Assembly: GCA_002347095.1 (NCBI GenBank)
Contig: DDWZ01000026.1
Span: 75,984-139,983 of the forward strand
Length of the DNA: 64,000 nt
DNA from: Desulfobulbaceae bacterium UBA2273
GTDB taxonomy: Bacteria > Desulfobacterota > Desulfobulbia > Desulfobulbales > Desulfurivibrionaceae
Direction: 5' to 3'
Shown here: positions 1 through 9,509 of the stretch, in pieces
Layout of the letters: each line of letters opens with the position of its first letter
Position numbering within the stretch: position 1 is the stretch's first letter
Notes under the pieces: generated by a model
Seen by the model: only the letters and a program-made list of their open reading frames with translations
What the model was told of the DNA's origin: nothing
Database searches by the model: none
Translations under genes and position numbers: made by a program

Positions 1-202
1 TGGAATAGCCGATGGAGAGAAAAATCGGCTTATTTTCCGTGCACGCCAAGGCAAAGGATTCCTCTCCCCAGGGATACCAGGCCACGGGATTGAAGGCATG
101 CTGGAGGAGATAGGGACTTTTTTCACTGACAAGCCGGTTGGGCTTTTTGCCCAGGGCCTGCTGCTGGTCGATAAAGGTCTGCATGGTCATGTTGGCTGCC
201 AT
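1..202 (-). CDS. DUF255 / YyaL-type thioredoxin-like protein, N-terminal fragment
   Basis: This is the first 67 codons of a gene that continues off the left edge. The reverse strand reads an N-terminus with the family signature [19 protein letters not shown] and [10 protein letters not shown], which opens the thioredoxin-like DUF255 domain of YyaL / spermatogenesis-associated protein 20 homologues (usually about 650-700 residues). The expected CxxC-containing segment lies just beyond the edge. The ATG at 202 has an AAGGGGG ribosome site a few bases upstream. The exact function of the family is not settled; a redox or sugar-epimerase-like role is suggested by its fold. Confidence 0.85.
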   Translation of the reverse strand, partial: MAANMTMQTFIDQQQALGKKPNRLVSEKSPYLLQHAFNPVAWYPWGEESFALACTENKPIFLSIGYS

Positions 203-242
203 TGAATCCCCCTTGCCGCGCAAAAAAATCCTATGAAACCCA

Positions 243-2336
243 TCACTGTTCGGACATCGAACGGATGGTAAGCGCCAGGGCAAGAAACGGCGCCATGAAC
301 AGGGTCAACACAACCATGGTGGCTTTCTGGAACTGGGGATTTTTCACCATCCGGAGGATTTCAGGGTCGAGCACGCCCGAAAGCCCGATGGTGACAAGCG
401 GCAGCAGCACAAAGGCAAGCCCGCTGAATACCATCTCCGCCACAACCAGTTTTTTGAAAAACATCGACAGGGTGTCCAGGGCAATTTTCAACTTCAACAT
501 GCGGTCAACCAACCCCGTCAGGAGATCGACCTCCTCCTTGCCTGCCTGCAGCCGCGCCTTGGCCGTTGCCAGACTTTCGCCGGCAATGCTTCTGGCTTCG
601 ACAAACTTTCTTTTGCCGGCAAAAAGGAGCGTTTTAAAATCACTGAAAAAAGACTTATAGGGATATTCCTGCCAGAAAGTATTGTACTCCGACCAGGTCA
701 AGGCAGCCGCATCCACCCGGACATTCAGCTCTTCAAGCCTTGCCTCGCGCAGGCGGGGACAGACCATGCTCAAGGATTTGGCCCGGTCCGCGATATCAAG
801 AACATCATAGACGGCGCGACGCCGGAACTGTTCTTCCAGATTGGCCAGCACCGAGAGATGATTCTGCATCTCCTCGTCTTCTTCCCCGCCGAACCAGGCC
901 TGCAACTCTGCGAAAGCCTCCTTCGCATCGGCCAGGTTTTCCCCGGCCTCCTTGTTTTTCTGATCATACAGCCCGGAAAGAACGTTCTCCACCATGGTGT
1001 TGGCCGGCAGCATGGCCGGGTCCATGAGGGCGATCATGAAATACCGGCGATCCCCCGAGGCCAGCTTGCGCAGCAGTTGCATCTGCTGCTGCCCCTGACC
1101 CTCATGAACCCTGGTCTGAATGAGACTGTATTGGACCTCCGCACAATCGACATAGAGATTGGCCACCGAGCTGATAAGTTGCTCCGCCTTCCAAGGGTGG
1201 CCAGCCAGCCTGTGAAATCTGGCGGTAAGGAGGCTGATGTAGATTTTCTCTTTTTCCGTGCCGGCCGTACTGTTTGCTATTTGCAGAAAATGGGCCACAT
1301 CCCCCATCCGGCCCCGCTCCAAAGCAATGAAAGCCAAGCCAAGGGTGGCGTAGAACTGCTTTCCTCCCAAGGCCTGGCTTTCCGCCTTCAAGAAATCAAG
1401 GGCCTGCTTGTACTTGCCGACCCGCAGGCAATCAAAGCCGGAATGCAGGTTTCGGCTGTCAACCTTTACCCGGTCTATTTTCCCGATGCCGTCCCAGGAG
1501 GACAACAGGGAAAAAGCGGCATAACTCAGGAAACGAGGCTGATAAATAAGATACATGTCGAAATACGCGACATAGACCTGCAAGGCGGGATCGTTGCGGA
1601 TCTGGGCGCCATCGATATTGGTGGCCAACAGTTCCGCCATCTTTTTCTGCTCGGCCATGACCTGCTTAAACAGGGTGTCGATCTTTGCGAAAGAGAGGTA
1701 GCCAACCCGGTCCAGGCCCCGGGTTTCCATGGTCAACTGTTTACTGGGGCAATGAGCCGGAGCGTGATTGGCCATGCCGCAATAAAAACACTCCGAACTC
1801 GCTCCCTTGGCCGCGAGGAATCGGCCGGTAAAAAGGCGTTCCCGCTTCAATTCGCTGAGATCGCCGGAAAAGCTCAACTGAAACAACCCGTCTCCGGCAT
1901 CCGTGAATTGATGGGCAGGCATTTTTTTGCCGGCAAAAAGAAGATTCCATTGCAGCTTCAACGCCCGGGTCACATACAGGGTTTCCGGCTGCAACACCCC
2001 CCAGACCGAGGCAGTGGCCTCGCCAAAATCAACGGGCGGATCTTTTCTCCGGTGCAGATGCACGATAACCTGAATGGGAACCGCGCCCATTTGGGGTTGC
2101 CACTGCTGCTTTTTGAGGGATTGCAGGTTTTCGAAAAAGGTGCTCAGGGCGGCGAATGGCTCATCATAATAGACAAGCAGGAGATCCTCGCTGCTGTCCG
2201 GAGCTTCGATCCCCACCTGAACCAGGAGGTTGCGCAAGGCCTTGAAAAACGCGGACCACCGGCCCGGAAGAGCCTGCTCCCCCTGATAGGTTAAAGGATG
2301 AATCGCCAGCAGAGTGGAGTGATCGATCTCTTTCAT
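243..2336 (-). CDS. Large TPR-like membrane-anchored protein with a CCHC zinc knuckle
   Basis: This protein of 697 residues matches no family I can name. Around residues 183-196 it has a perfect zinc-knuckle spacing, C-x2-C-x4-H-x4-C ([14 protein letters not shown]). The middle part (about 280-560) is a run of amphipathic helices with TPR-like features. Two hydrophobic segments near residues 630-655 and 670-690 should anchor the C-terminus in the inner membrane, leaving the bulk cytoplasmic. It starts at an ATG with only a weak ribosome site and is separated from the DUF255 gene by 40 bases, so the two may be cotranscribed. A scaffold or nucleic-acid-binding role is possible, but this is only inference. 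Confidence 0.75.
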   Translation of the reverse strand: MKEIDHSTLLAIHPLTYQGEQALPGRWSAFFKALRNLLVQVGIEAPDSSEDLLLVYYDEPFAALSTFFENLQSLKKQQWQPQMGAVPIQVIVHLHRRKDPPVDFGEATASVWGVLQPETLYVTRALKLQWNLLFAGKKMPAHQFTDAGDGLFQLSFSGDLSELKRERLFTGRFLAAKGASSECFYCGMANHAPAHCPSKQLTMETRGLDRVGYLSFAKIDTLFKQVMAEQKKMAELLATNIDGAQIRNDPALQVYVAYFDMYLIYQPRFLSYAAFSLLSSWDGIGKIDRVKVDSRNLHSGFDCLRVGKYKQALDFLKAESQALGGKQFYATLGLAFIALERGRMGDVAHFLQIANSTAGTEKEKIYISLLTARFHRLAGHPWKAEQLISSVANLYVDCAEVQYSLIQTRVHEGQGQQQMQLLRKLASGDRRYFMIALMDPAMLPANTMVENVLSGLYDQKNKEAGENLADAKEAFAELQAWFGGEEDEEMQNHLSVLANLEEQFRRRAVYDVLDIADRAKSLSMVCPRLREARLEELNVRVDAAALTWSEYNTFWQEYPYKSFFSDFKTLLFAGKRKFVEARSIAGESLATAKARLQAGKEEVDLLTGLVDRMLKLKIALDTLSMFFKKLVVAEMVFSGLAFVLLPLVTIGLSGVLDPEILRMVKNPQFQKATMVVLTLFMAPFLALALTIRSMSEQ

Positions 2337-2560
2337 GCTATTTCTTTGCCCAAGCGCCTTGTGTTCTTTGTCCGTGAGTGCCCTGTCGCATTATGCCATT
2401 GTACGTTTTTTCCGCTGCCACCACCACCCCAGTTTTCCCCCGAACGGAAAAAAGCTGGCCGAGATCTCAAACAATGATTACTTTGCAACCTGATCAAGCG
2501 AGGGCAACCGGTTCGTCCGCCAGCCCACGTCAATACAGCAACCTAGAGGAATACCCGCCA

Positions 2561-3217
2561 ATGGCCCTTGCCCCGGAACACCTCCGTGCCGACAACGTAA
2601 AACGCTTCGATGACGCCGCCGCGGCATGGGAAGAAAAACCCCAGCGCGTCGCCCTGGCCCGCAAGGTGGCCGAGGCCATCCGGCAAGCGATCCCCTTAGC
2701 CCCCGCCATGCGGGTTCTCGAATACGGCTGCGGAACCGGCATGGTCGCCAGAACCATAAGCCCGCATGTCGCCGCCATCGTGGCCGTCGACACCTCGCCG
2801 GGGATGCTGGAGGTCCTTGGCCGAAAAGCCGCGGAAGAAGGGATCACCAACATCGAAACCCGCGTCCATGATCTGACCAGACACCCTTTGCCCGTTGAGA
2901 ATTTCGACCTGGTGCTGAGCAGCATGACCCTGCACCATATCCCGGAGATCGAGCCACTGTTGCACCGGTTTTTCGCGGCCCTGAAACCCGGGGGCTATCT
3001 GGCCGTTGCCGATCTGATCACGGAAGACGGCTCCTTCCATGAAGACAACAGCGGCGTGGCCCACCACGGCATCAACCCGGATACGGTCCGGGACATCCTG
3101 GCAAGAAACGGCGGCCAGGACATCGGCGTGCAAGAGATTCACACCATTGAAAAGCCAGGGGAAAACAGCGCAATGCGGAGGTATCCCATATTTCTTGCCT
3201 GGTGCCGGAAGGCATGA
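2561..3217 (+). CDS. Class I SAM-dependent methyltransferase
   Basis: The protein has 218 residues. Motif I reads VLEYGCGTGMVA, followed by an acidic residue after the second strand (AVDTSPGM) and the post-motif region FDLVLSSMTLHHI, which is the Methyltransf_11/25 pattern for transfer of a methyl group from S-adenosylmethionine. The substrate cannot be read from the sequence; the small-molecule or quinone-type subclass is most likely. I chose the ATG at 2561 because AGAGGA precedes it by 11 bases, although the frame is open further upstream. It is the first gene of a plus-strand run with pirin, a membrane protein and a phosphatase. Confidence 0.85.
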   Translation: MALAPEHLRADNVKRFDDAAAAWEEKPQRVALARKVAEAIRQAIPLAPAMRVLEYGCGTGMVARTISPHVAAIVAVDTSPGMLEVLGRKAAEEGITNIETRVHDLTRHPLPVENFDLVLSSMTLHHIPEIEPLLHRFFAALKPGGYLAVADLITEDGSFHEDNSGVAHHGINPDTVRDILARNGGQDIGVQEIHTIEKPGENSAMRRYPIFLAWCRKA

Positions 3218-3251
3218 ACAACAGACGCGTGTGCAAGACACTGGGGGAAAG

Positions 3252-3998
3252 ATGATTGCAACCATTGACGGGGATGGCCGCCATTTCACTGACTTCGGCT
3301 GGCTCAAAACCTACTGGCTCTTTTCCTTTGCCGACTACTACACGCCGGACAACATCCAGTTCGGCCCCTTGCGGGTATTCAACGATGACGTGGTGGTGCC
3401 CGGCACGGGTTTCCCCACCCATCCCCATGAGGAAATGGAGATCATCACCATTGTCCTTGACGGTGAGATCACCCACAAGGACAGCATGAACAACACCAGC
3501 GTCATCAAGGCCGGCGATGTTCAGCGCATGTCCGCGGGCACCGGCCTTAGCCATTCGGAATACAACAGCGGCAAGGCGCCGGCCCATTTTTATCAGATCT
3601 GGATCTATCCGGACAAACACGGTCTGCGCCCGACCTATGACCAGCGCAGTTTCAAAAAAGAAGAGTGGCGCAACCAACTGCTGCCCCTGGCCTCGGGCCA
3701 GCGCCACAAAAATGTGGTGCGCTTTCACAGCTCCGCCACCATCTACCGTGGGGAGCTCGATCCCGGCCGGGCCATCAGCTACGAGACCACGGAAGACCGC
3801 CGCATTTTTCTCTATCTTACCTCGGGAAAACTGGTGGTCAACCGGACCCGGTTGCTGCCAAAATATCAGGCCAGAATAGACCTGGAAAAAAACCTTATGC
3901 TGCAGGCGGAAGAAAAATCGGATTTCATCCTCATCGACCTGCCCACCTGCCGGGGCTGGGGCTATGACAAAAAAACCCTGCAAGGCGGACGCTTCTAA
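3252..3998 (+). CDS. Pirin family protein (YhhW-like quercetinase fold)
   Basis: The protein has 248 residues with the bicupin pirin architecture. The N-terminal cupin carries the metal ligands in HPHEEMEI and GLSHSEYN, and the motif FPTHPH is typical of the YhhW / quercetin 2,3-dioxygenase-like branch. Family members bind Fe or another metal; some degrade quercetin in vitro and others act as redox-sensing co-regulators, so the cellular role here is unknown. The start at 3252 sits 34 bases after the methyltransferase stop, behind GGGGGAAAG. The C-terminal cupin is degenerate, as usual in the family. Confidence 0.9.
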   Translation: MIATIDGDGRHFTDFGWLKTYWLFSFADYYTPDNIQFGPLRVFNDDVVVPGTGFPTHPHEEMEIITIVLDGEITHKDSMNNTSVIKAGDVQRMSAGTGLSHSEYNSGKAPAHFYQIWIYPDKHGLRPTYDQRSFKKEEWRNQLLPLASGQRHKNVVRFHSSATIYRGELDPGRAISYETTEDRRIFLYLTSGKLVVNRTRLLPKYQARIDLEKNLMLQAEEKSDFILIDLPTCRGWGYDKKTLQGGRF

Positions 3999-4022
3999 CT
4001 CCATCCACAAAGGAACTCCCCC

Positions 4023-4415
4023 ATGGTACGTAAAATCAGCGGCGCCTTCACCGGCGGAGCCCTCGGCGCACTCATCGACAGCGTCAATATCTGGGTTTTG
4101 GGCCAGGTGGGGATTACGGCCTGGCTCGGCGTCGGATTGCGGCCGCAATTCACCGCCTCCTGGCTCTATCCCCGGCTGGTTTGGGGCGGAATATGGGCCA
4201 TGCTGCTGATCCTGCCGTTGTACCGGCAAAAAACAGCCCTGCGCGGCATCCTCATGAGCCTGGTCCCCACCACCATGATGCTGGTCATGGTCTTCCCGGA
4301 AATGGGCCTGGGCCTGATGGGGCTCAAGGCCGGGCTCCTGACCCCGCTTCTCGTGCTGCTCCTGAATTTCATCTACGGCATGGCGGCGTCTTTCTGGTAC
4401 AAAAACTGCGCCTGA
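4023..4415 (+). CDS. Small hypothetical membrane protein
   Basis: The protein has 130 residues and no family I recognise. It has a Gly/Ala-rich N-terminal hydrophobic stretch (about 5-40) and three further membrane helices around 55-70, 80-100 and 104-122, with few charges. It starts 24 bases after the pirin gene behind AAAGGAACTCCCCC, so it is probably part of the same transcript. An integral inner-membrane location is well supported. Nothing in the sequence points to a substrate. Confidence 0.75.
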   Translation: MVRKISGAFTGGALGALIDSVNIWVLGQVGITAWLGVGLRPQFTASWLYPRLVWGGIWAMLLILPLYRQKTALRGILMSLVPTTMMLVMVFPEMGLGLMGLKAGLLTPLLVLLLNFIYGMAASFWYKNCA

Positions 4416-4451
4416 AGCTGAATATTCATGCCACTGCAAGAAACAGCGCCC

Positions 4452-5108
4452 ATGACCGGAAAAATTTTTGCCATCGGCGATATCCACGGCTGCGCCGCCA
4501 AGCTCGAACACCTGCTCAAGCGTCTCCCCTTCGAGCGCGGGCACGACACCCTGGTTTTTCTGGGCGATTACCTGGATCGCGGCCCCGATGTCAAGGGAGT
4601 GCTGGACCAGCTCTGCCAACTACGCGCCGATGGAGTACGGATTGTCTCGCTCATGGGAAACCACGAGTATCTGCTGCTGGAATACCACCGGACCAGTGAC
4701 CAGGCGCTGCTCCCCTACCTGCGGCGGCTCGGACTGGAAAACACCCTGGAAAGCTACGGCGGCGCAAGCCTCGCCGCACTTACCTCCCTCGATTTCATGC
4801 CTTCGGAGCACCGGGATTTCCTGCTCTCTTTGCTGCCCTATTGGGAAACGGAAAAATATATCTTCGTGCATGCCGGTCTGCGCCACGGCCAGCCCCTGGC
4901 CGAGCAGGATATCTCCGATCTCTGCGAGGTCCGGGAGCCTTTTCTTTCAGAGGAGCGGGATTACGGTAAACGGGTCATCTTCGGCCATACCCCCTTTGCC
5001 ACCCCGCTGCTCACGCCCTTCCGCACCGGCATCGACACCGGCGCGGCCTACGGCAATCTCCTCACCGCCGTGGAGCTGCCCGGGCTGCGCTTTCATCACG
5101 CCGCCTGA
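4452..5108 (+). CDS. Metallophosphoesterase (PrpA/ApaH-like serine/threonine phosphatase fold)
   Basis: The bimetal phosphoesterase motifs appear in order: GDIHG near the N-terminus, GDYLDRGP, GNHE, then HAGLRHG and GHTPF. This is the set used by lambda-type protein phosphatases and diadenosine tetraphosphatase. The length of about 218 residues fits the bacterial PrpA/PrpB group. It could dephosphorylate Ser/Thr or His-phosphorylated proteins, or ApppA-type nucleotides. An ATG 24 bases upstream (4428) is an alternative start; neither start has a strong ribosome site, and 4452 gives the typical family N-terminus. It converges on the dikinase-like cluster with a 12-base gap. Confidence 0.85.
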   Translation: MTGKIFAIGDIHGCAAKLEHLLKRLPFERGHDTLVFLGDYLDRGPDVKGVLDQLCQLRADGVRIVSLMGNHEYLLLEYHRTSDQALLPYLRRLGLENTLESYGGASLAALTSLDFMPSEHRDFLLSLLPYWETEKYIFVHAGLRHGQPLAEQDISDLCEVREPFLSEERDYGKRVIFGHTPFATPLLTPFRTGIDTGAAYGNLLTAVELPGLRFHHAA

Positions 5109-5120
5109 GCTTTGCCCCGC

Positions 5121-7691
5121 TCAGGGGGTGATCCGGTAATCACCCTGTACAAAGCGACGGGCAAGGATGGTCACCATCTCGTCGGAATCAAGACGGGCAT
5201 CGAGCTGCCGGGTAAAGCCGATCAACCGGCCCAACTGATTGAGAATCCCTTCTATCTCCTGCCGGTTCAAGCCGGAAAGGCGGCCGACCAGCAGATCGCC
5301 CTTGGCCTTGAGGGCAAAGCCCTGTTCCGCCAGCACCTGGGCCATGAGCTGGATGCGGCGGGAACGGTTGGTGATGGCCGCAGCCCCGCCCACAAAACGG
5401 AAATAGATGTGGTTGTTGCGGGGGGTGTCGCTGCAATAGCAGTCCAGCATATTAAAGTGGTAACCGAAGCGCAGGCTCATGTTCACATATTCCGAGCTTG
5501 CCAAGGCCACGTTTTCCATAATGGCCGCACCGCCGGGAACATCCGCCGCCCGCGTCATGCCGGAGAGCAGATCGGCCCCCCGCAGGGGTACCCCTTCATT
5601 CTGCCAGACCCCTGGGGCAAGCATCCCGGCAAGCACCGCCCGCAAGGGCACGGACGCCACCTCGTCAAAGCCCGGTGCCTTGCGGCCGGTTGTGCTGCGC
5701 AGACCGCCTCCCAGATCAATCACCAGCATTTGGACCGGGATCGGCAGAGCCAACCGGTGCACGGCTGTCTTGGTGCCGAAAAACCTATGGAAACCCCTCC
5801 CTTGCCCTTCTGCATTGGCAACCAGGGCCTGCACCGCTTTCTCATGCATGAAGCGGACAAGATCATGCACGGTTTTGCATTTTTCCGGGGTGAATTCCTG
5901 CTCCAGGGAGTTCACCAGATGGAGCGGGGCAATATATCGCATGATATATTTCTGGCGCCGGAATTCATACAGCTCCCGCAGTTTGGCCGCGGTTTGCCGC
6001 TCCTCCCGGAGCAAGCTCTGGACGATCCCCTCATACACGACAACCTCGCTGCCCTCGCCCGCCTGCAGGGTGATCGCCTGGCCGTGACGCAGCACCGAGG
6101 TGGCGGAACCGGTATTGACTACGGTGGGGATGTTGAATTCCCGGCAGATCGAGGCCATGTGGCTGGTGGGCACGCCGATATCGGTGATAATGGCGTGCAG
6201 GATGGGAATAGCCTGCACGAAATGGGGAGAATCGTGCTTGGCCACCAGGATGCTGCCTTTGGGAATCTTCTCCAGTTCGTCGAGATGCTGGAGAATAAAG
6301 ACCGTGCCTGCGGTTGCGCCCCGCTGCACCACGATTCCCTGATCGCGGAGCAGCACCGGATAGCCGGTCGCCGCGGATGTGTCAGCGCTTGCCGGTGTTT
6401 CGGCCGGATCTTCCACCCGCAGGGCCCGGGCCTGGAGGAGATAGCAGCGATCCTGGGCATCCATGGCCCATTCGATATCCTGGGGTCCTTTGTAGTACTT
6501 TTCGATGGCTAGGGCCTGTCTGCCAAGCTCCAGCACTTGGGGCTCGCTGAGACACGCCAATGGCCGTTGTTCCGCCGGGGTTTCCACGGTGGCAATACCG
6601 GAGCCCCCAAGATTAACCACCATCCGCGCCTTGGCGCCGATGCGGCGCTCGACGACCCGGAGCATCTCCTCCTTGGCTACGGTGTAGAGATCGGCATCGG
6701 TCAGGCCGTCGACCACGCCGGGCCCAAGCCCCCAGGCAGCGCTGATCGCCATCCTGCTCCTGTCCTTGCCTGCCGCGGCTGTATAAATAACCCCGCTGGC
6801 CTTGGCGTCGATCATGGCCACGCAGCCCACCGCCATCTTCAGCGTCCCGAGATCATAGCCAAGCTGGCGCTGATAGCTGGTGGCATTGGCCTGAAAAAGG
6901 CTGGCCACCACCTCCTTATAGGCGGATTGCACGGCCTCTACCGTGCAGGGAACATTGAGCCTCGTCTCGAATTGGCCAGCAAAGGAATATTCTCCATCCT
7001 CCTCCTCGGCGCTGCTCCGCACCGCCAAGGTTGCGTTGTGGCCAAGCCGGTCCCGCAGCTTTTCCAAAGCCGCACCCAACGCCGCGCTGAAATCCTCCGG
7101 AAACCCGCCAGCGAGAATGGCGGTGCGCACCTCGGCAAGGGTAGCGGTATCGGCCTCGGCCAACGCGGCAAGACGCGCCTCCAAGCCGTTATGGTGCAAA
7201 AAAACGGTAAAGGCGGTGGTGGTGATGGCAAAGGCATGGGGAATACGGAGATGCAGGGCATTAGCCAATTCGGCCAGGTGGTAATTCTTACCCCCCACCT
7301 CCTCGGCCTGGTCCCAGGTGATTTCCGGATAAAAGACCACCAAGGGGCTGGAAAGGGAGGCACCCCCGCGCAACATCCGCTGCACCAAGGTGTCGATACG
7401 GGCCAGGGTTCCAGCAAGCTGGGGGTATTGGCCATCGGTCAGCAAGTTAAAATGGTCGAGCGCCCCGGAGATTGCCGAAAACAGAGTGGCGTAGGCGCTC
7501 CGGGTGTAATTGACGTCAAAGAGATACTCGCCGCCGAGCTTTTCCCCCATCTCGGTCATGGCTTCCAAGGCGCGGTTGTTGCCGTCGAGCACCGCCTGGA
7601 AGTCGCGGAAATGCGTGGTCAGGTCGCTGGAGGCTTCGGTTTGCCCGGGGGCAAACACCTCTTTGAGTCTGCGGAAAAAAGGTTTTTTCAT
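5121..7691 (-). CDS. PEP synthase/PPDK-like phosphotransfer protein, paralogue 1 (non-canonical C-terminus)
   Basis: The protein has 856 residues. An N-terminal helical region (about 25-110) is shared with three paralogues in the cluster. The pyruvate phosphate dikinase ATP-grasp domain follows (about 130-440; VGGKNYHL, AVRSSAEEEDG, SFAGQFE, QDIEWAM), then the swivelling phospho-histidine domain (about 450-555) with the active His near 511 in PTSHMAS. The PEP/pyruvate-binding TIM barrel is not visible. In its place is a C-terminal domain of about 260 residues with CKTVHDLVRFMHEKAV, LVIDLGGG and NNHIYFRFVGG. ATP-dependent autophosphorylation on histidine is therefore expected, but the acceptor is unknown. 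It is the last gene of the minus-strand cluster. Confidence 0.85.
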   Translation of the reverse strand: MKKPFFRRLKEVFAPGQTEASSDLTTHFRDFQAVLDGNNRALEAMTEMGEKLGGEYLFDVNYTRSAYATLFSAISGALDHFNLLTDGQYPQLAGTLARIDTLVQRMLRGGASLSSPLVVFYPEITWDQAEEVGGKNYHLAELANALHLRIPHAFAITTTAFTVFLHHNGLEARLAALAEADTATLAEVRTAILAGGFPEDFSAALGAALEKLRDRLGHNATLAVRSSAEEEDGEYSFAGQFETRLNVPCTVEAVQSAYKEVVASLFQANATSYQRQLGYDLGTLKMAVGCVAMIDAKASGVIYTAAAGKDRSRMAISAAWGLGPGVVDGLTDADLYTVAKEEMLRVVERRIGAKARMVVNLGGSGIATVETPAEQRPLACLSEPQVLELGRQALAIEKYYKGPQDIEWAMDAQDRCYLLQARALRVEDPAETPASADTSAATGYPVLLRDQGIVVQRGATAGTVFILQHLDELEKIPKGSILVAKHDSPHFVQAIPILHAIITDIGVPTSHMASICREFNIPTVVNTGSATSVLRHGQAITLQAGEGSEVVVYEGIVQSLLREERQTAAKLRELYEFRRQKYIMRYIAPLHLVNSLEQEFTPEKCKTVHDLVRFMHEKAVQALVANAEGQGRGFHRFFGTKTAVHRLALPIPVQMLVIDLGGGLRSTTGRKAPGFDEVASVPLRAVLAGMLAPGVWQNEGVPLRGADLLSGMTRAADVPGGAAIMENVALASSEYVNMSLRFGYHFNMLDCYCSDTPRNNHIYFRFVGGAAAITNRSRRIQLMAQVLAEQGFALKAKGDLLVGRLSGLNRQEIEGILNQLGRLIGFTRQLDARLDSDEMVTILARRFVQGDYRITP

Positions 7692-7726
7692 GGTCAGTGA
7701 TTACGCGGGGCATCACCCGGCAGGGC

Positions 7727-8095
7727 TCACTCCTCCCCAAGAGCTCTCTTGACCGAAGCCTTCAGCTCCTTGATCTTGACCGGCTTGGGGAAGAAATCGT
7801 GCACATCATCCCGCAAAGCCTCAATGGCCACATCAAGGTTGGCAAAGGCGGTGATCATAATCACCTTGACCCCAGGGTACAGCTTCTTGACGGTGCGCAG
7901 CACCTCAAGGCCGTCCACACCCTTCATCTTCAAGTCCGTGACCACCACGTCGAAGCGCCTTTCCTTCAGACGTTCCAGGGCAGACTCGCCATTGAGGAAG
8001 GTCTCCACCTCGTAGCCGTCTTGCTCGAAGGAGAGTTTTGCCATATCCCCCACGATTTTTTCATCATCAATGACCATAATGCTATGCTTCGCCAT
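7727..8095 (-). CDS. Stand-alone response regulator receiver protein
   Basis: This is a 122-residue CheY-type receiver with no output domain. The acidic pair is in VIDDEK, the phospho-acceptor Asp is in VVTDLKMKG, and the switch residues T and K are in IMITAF and FFPKPVK. Its start overlaps the end of the sensor kinase gene by 14 bases, so the two are translationally coupled and form a cognate pair. It lies 35 bases before dikinase-like paralogue 1. Having no DNA-binding domain, it probably signals by protein contact, possibly to the neighbouring paralogues. Confidence 0.9.
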   Translation of the reverse strand: MAKHSIMVIDDEKIVGDMAKLSFEQDGYEVETFLNGESALERLKERRFDVVVTDLKMKGVDGLEVLRTVKKLYPGVKVIMITAFANLDVAIEALRDDVHDFFPKPVKIKELKASVKRALGEE

Positions 8096-9503
8096 CTGTA
8101 CACCTCTTTAACTTTTTGCAACTGGGCAGTGTTATGATAAAGGTTGTGCCGACTCCGACCTGGCTTGCCACCCGGATGTTTCCCTGGTGGTTCTTAATGA
8201 TCCCGTAGCTGACCCACAGGCCCAGGCCGGTGCCGCTTTCTTCCTTGGTGGTAAAAAACGGATCAAAGATGTGGTCGAGAAACTCCGGGGCAATGCCTTT
8301 TCCGTTGTCGCCGATCTCGATCTCGATTTCGTCATGGTCCGGCAGATAACGGGAGGCAATGCGCAGTTCGCCACCCTTGCCCATGGCCTGGATGGCGTTG
8401 GTGGCCATATTGACCAGCACCTGTTGGATCTGGTGTTCATCGATGTAGATATCGGGCAGATCGTCGGCCAGGATGAGCTTGATCCTGATATTGGAGACAT
8501 CAAGCATATTCTGGACCAGGGCCAGGATCTTCTGGATGACCTGATTGGTGGTTGCTTTGGCCAGATGCTGTTCCTTTGGTTTGGCGTAATCAAGCAGATT
8601 GTGAATGATCACTCGCAGCCGCTCGACCTCCTCATCCACCCGCTCCATGAAGGTTATCCTATCCTCCTTGCTCAGTCTATCGTACACCTCCGCGTAGGTC
8701 TGGGCGAGCATGGAGATATTGTTGAGCGGGTTGTTGAGTTCGTGAGCAACGCCTGCCACCAGCACACCGATGGAGGCGAGCCTTTTCGATTGGACGATCT
8801 CTTTTTCTCGTTTGTGCAGCTCCTCGGCCATGGCGTTGATGGCGTTGATCACCGCGCCGATCTCGTCGTTGGAGGGGTTTTCCTCGATCTTGCGGTAATT
8901 ACCCGTGGATATGGTCCGGGTGAGATCGACCACCTTGCGCAGCGACTGACCGATGTTTCGGACAATGAGATTGCTGAAGAGAAAGGCGAAAAGCACCACC
9001 GCCCAGAAAGAATAGAGCAGGATATTCTTGGAGCGGACAATGATCGCGCCGATCCGGTCGCTCTCAAGGGCGGTGATATTTTCAGAAAATGTTTTGAGAC
9101 TCTGGCCCGCCTCCCGCAGCTTCTGCTGAACCGCACCGTCCCGATGACTGGCTTTGCTGCTCGAATCGACCAACTGCGCATAGGCGTAAAGCTGATCCTG
9201 CAGGGTCGTATACTTCTGCGCCCCCACGGCCCGAATGATGTCGGGCCGTACCTGCAGCAGGGTCTCGCGGGTCTGGTCGATTCGAATCTTGATATTGCTC
9301 AACGCCTCGTTATCGCCGTAGAGGAAATAGTTTTTCTCGGCCAGCCGCATCTCAAGAAAGTTGGCATTGAGCCCCTCGGCAATCACGGTAAAGCGGAACT
9401 TGGTCAGAATCTCGTTGAGATTTTGCAAGGCAAACATGCCGATCAGCACGATGAGCAAGATATGGACCGCGTTGGAAAGATAGATCTTATGTTCGATTTT
9501 CAT
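8082..9503 (-). CDS. Membrane sensor histidine kinase (HAMP-HisKA-HATPase)
   Basis: The protein has 473 residues. A first membrane helix (about 10-30) and a second (about 160-180) flank a helical sensor domain of about 130 residues. A HAMP linker (about 180-235) comes next, then a dimerisation domain with the phospho-acceptor His in [12 protein letters not shown], and the ATPase domain with [26 protein letters not shown] and GTGLGL. It resembles the second kinase of the cluster in architecture, including an AEKNYFLYG motif in the sensor domain. It is coupled by overlap to the receiver gene downstream and begins 6 bases after the DUF202 gene. Confidence 0.9.
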   Translation of the reverse strand: MKIEHKIYLSNAVHILLIVLIGMFALQNLNEILTKFRFTVIAEGLNANFLEMRLAEKNYFLYGDNEALSNIKIRIDQTRETLLQVRPDIIRAVGAQKYTTLQDQLYAYAQLVDSSSKASHRDGAVQQKLREAGQSLKTFSENITALESDRIGAIIVRSKNILLYSFWAVVLFAFLFSNLIVRNIGQSLRKVVDLTRTISTGNYRKIEENPSNDEIGAVINAINAMAEELHKREKEIVQSKRLASIGVLVAGVAHELNNPLNNISMLAQTYAEVYDRLSKEDRITFMERVDEEVERLRVIIHNLLDYAKPKEQHLAKATTNQVIQKILALVQNMLDVSNIRIKLILADDLPDIYIDEHQIQQVLVNMATNAIQAMGKGGELRIASRYLPDHDEIEIEIGDNGKGIAPEFLDHIFDPFFTTKEESGTGLGLWVSYGIIKNHQGNIRVASQVGVGTTFIITLPSCKKLKRCTDGEA

Positions 9504-9509
9504 GCCGCT

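Noticed and set aside
858..2294. Long plus-strand open frame of 478 codons opposite the zinc-knuckle gene
   Set aside because: It is an antisense shadow of a GC-rich gene, with no family motifs; the minus-strand frame is longer and has coherent domains and membrane helices.
5112..6512. Plus-strand open frame of 466 codons opposite dikinase-like paralogue 1
   Set aside because: The reverse strand encodes conserved domains shared by four paralogues; the plus frame has none.
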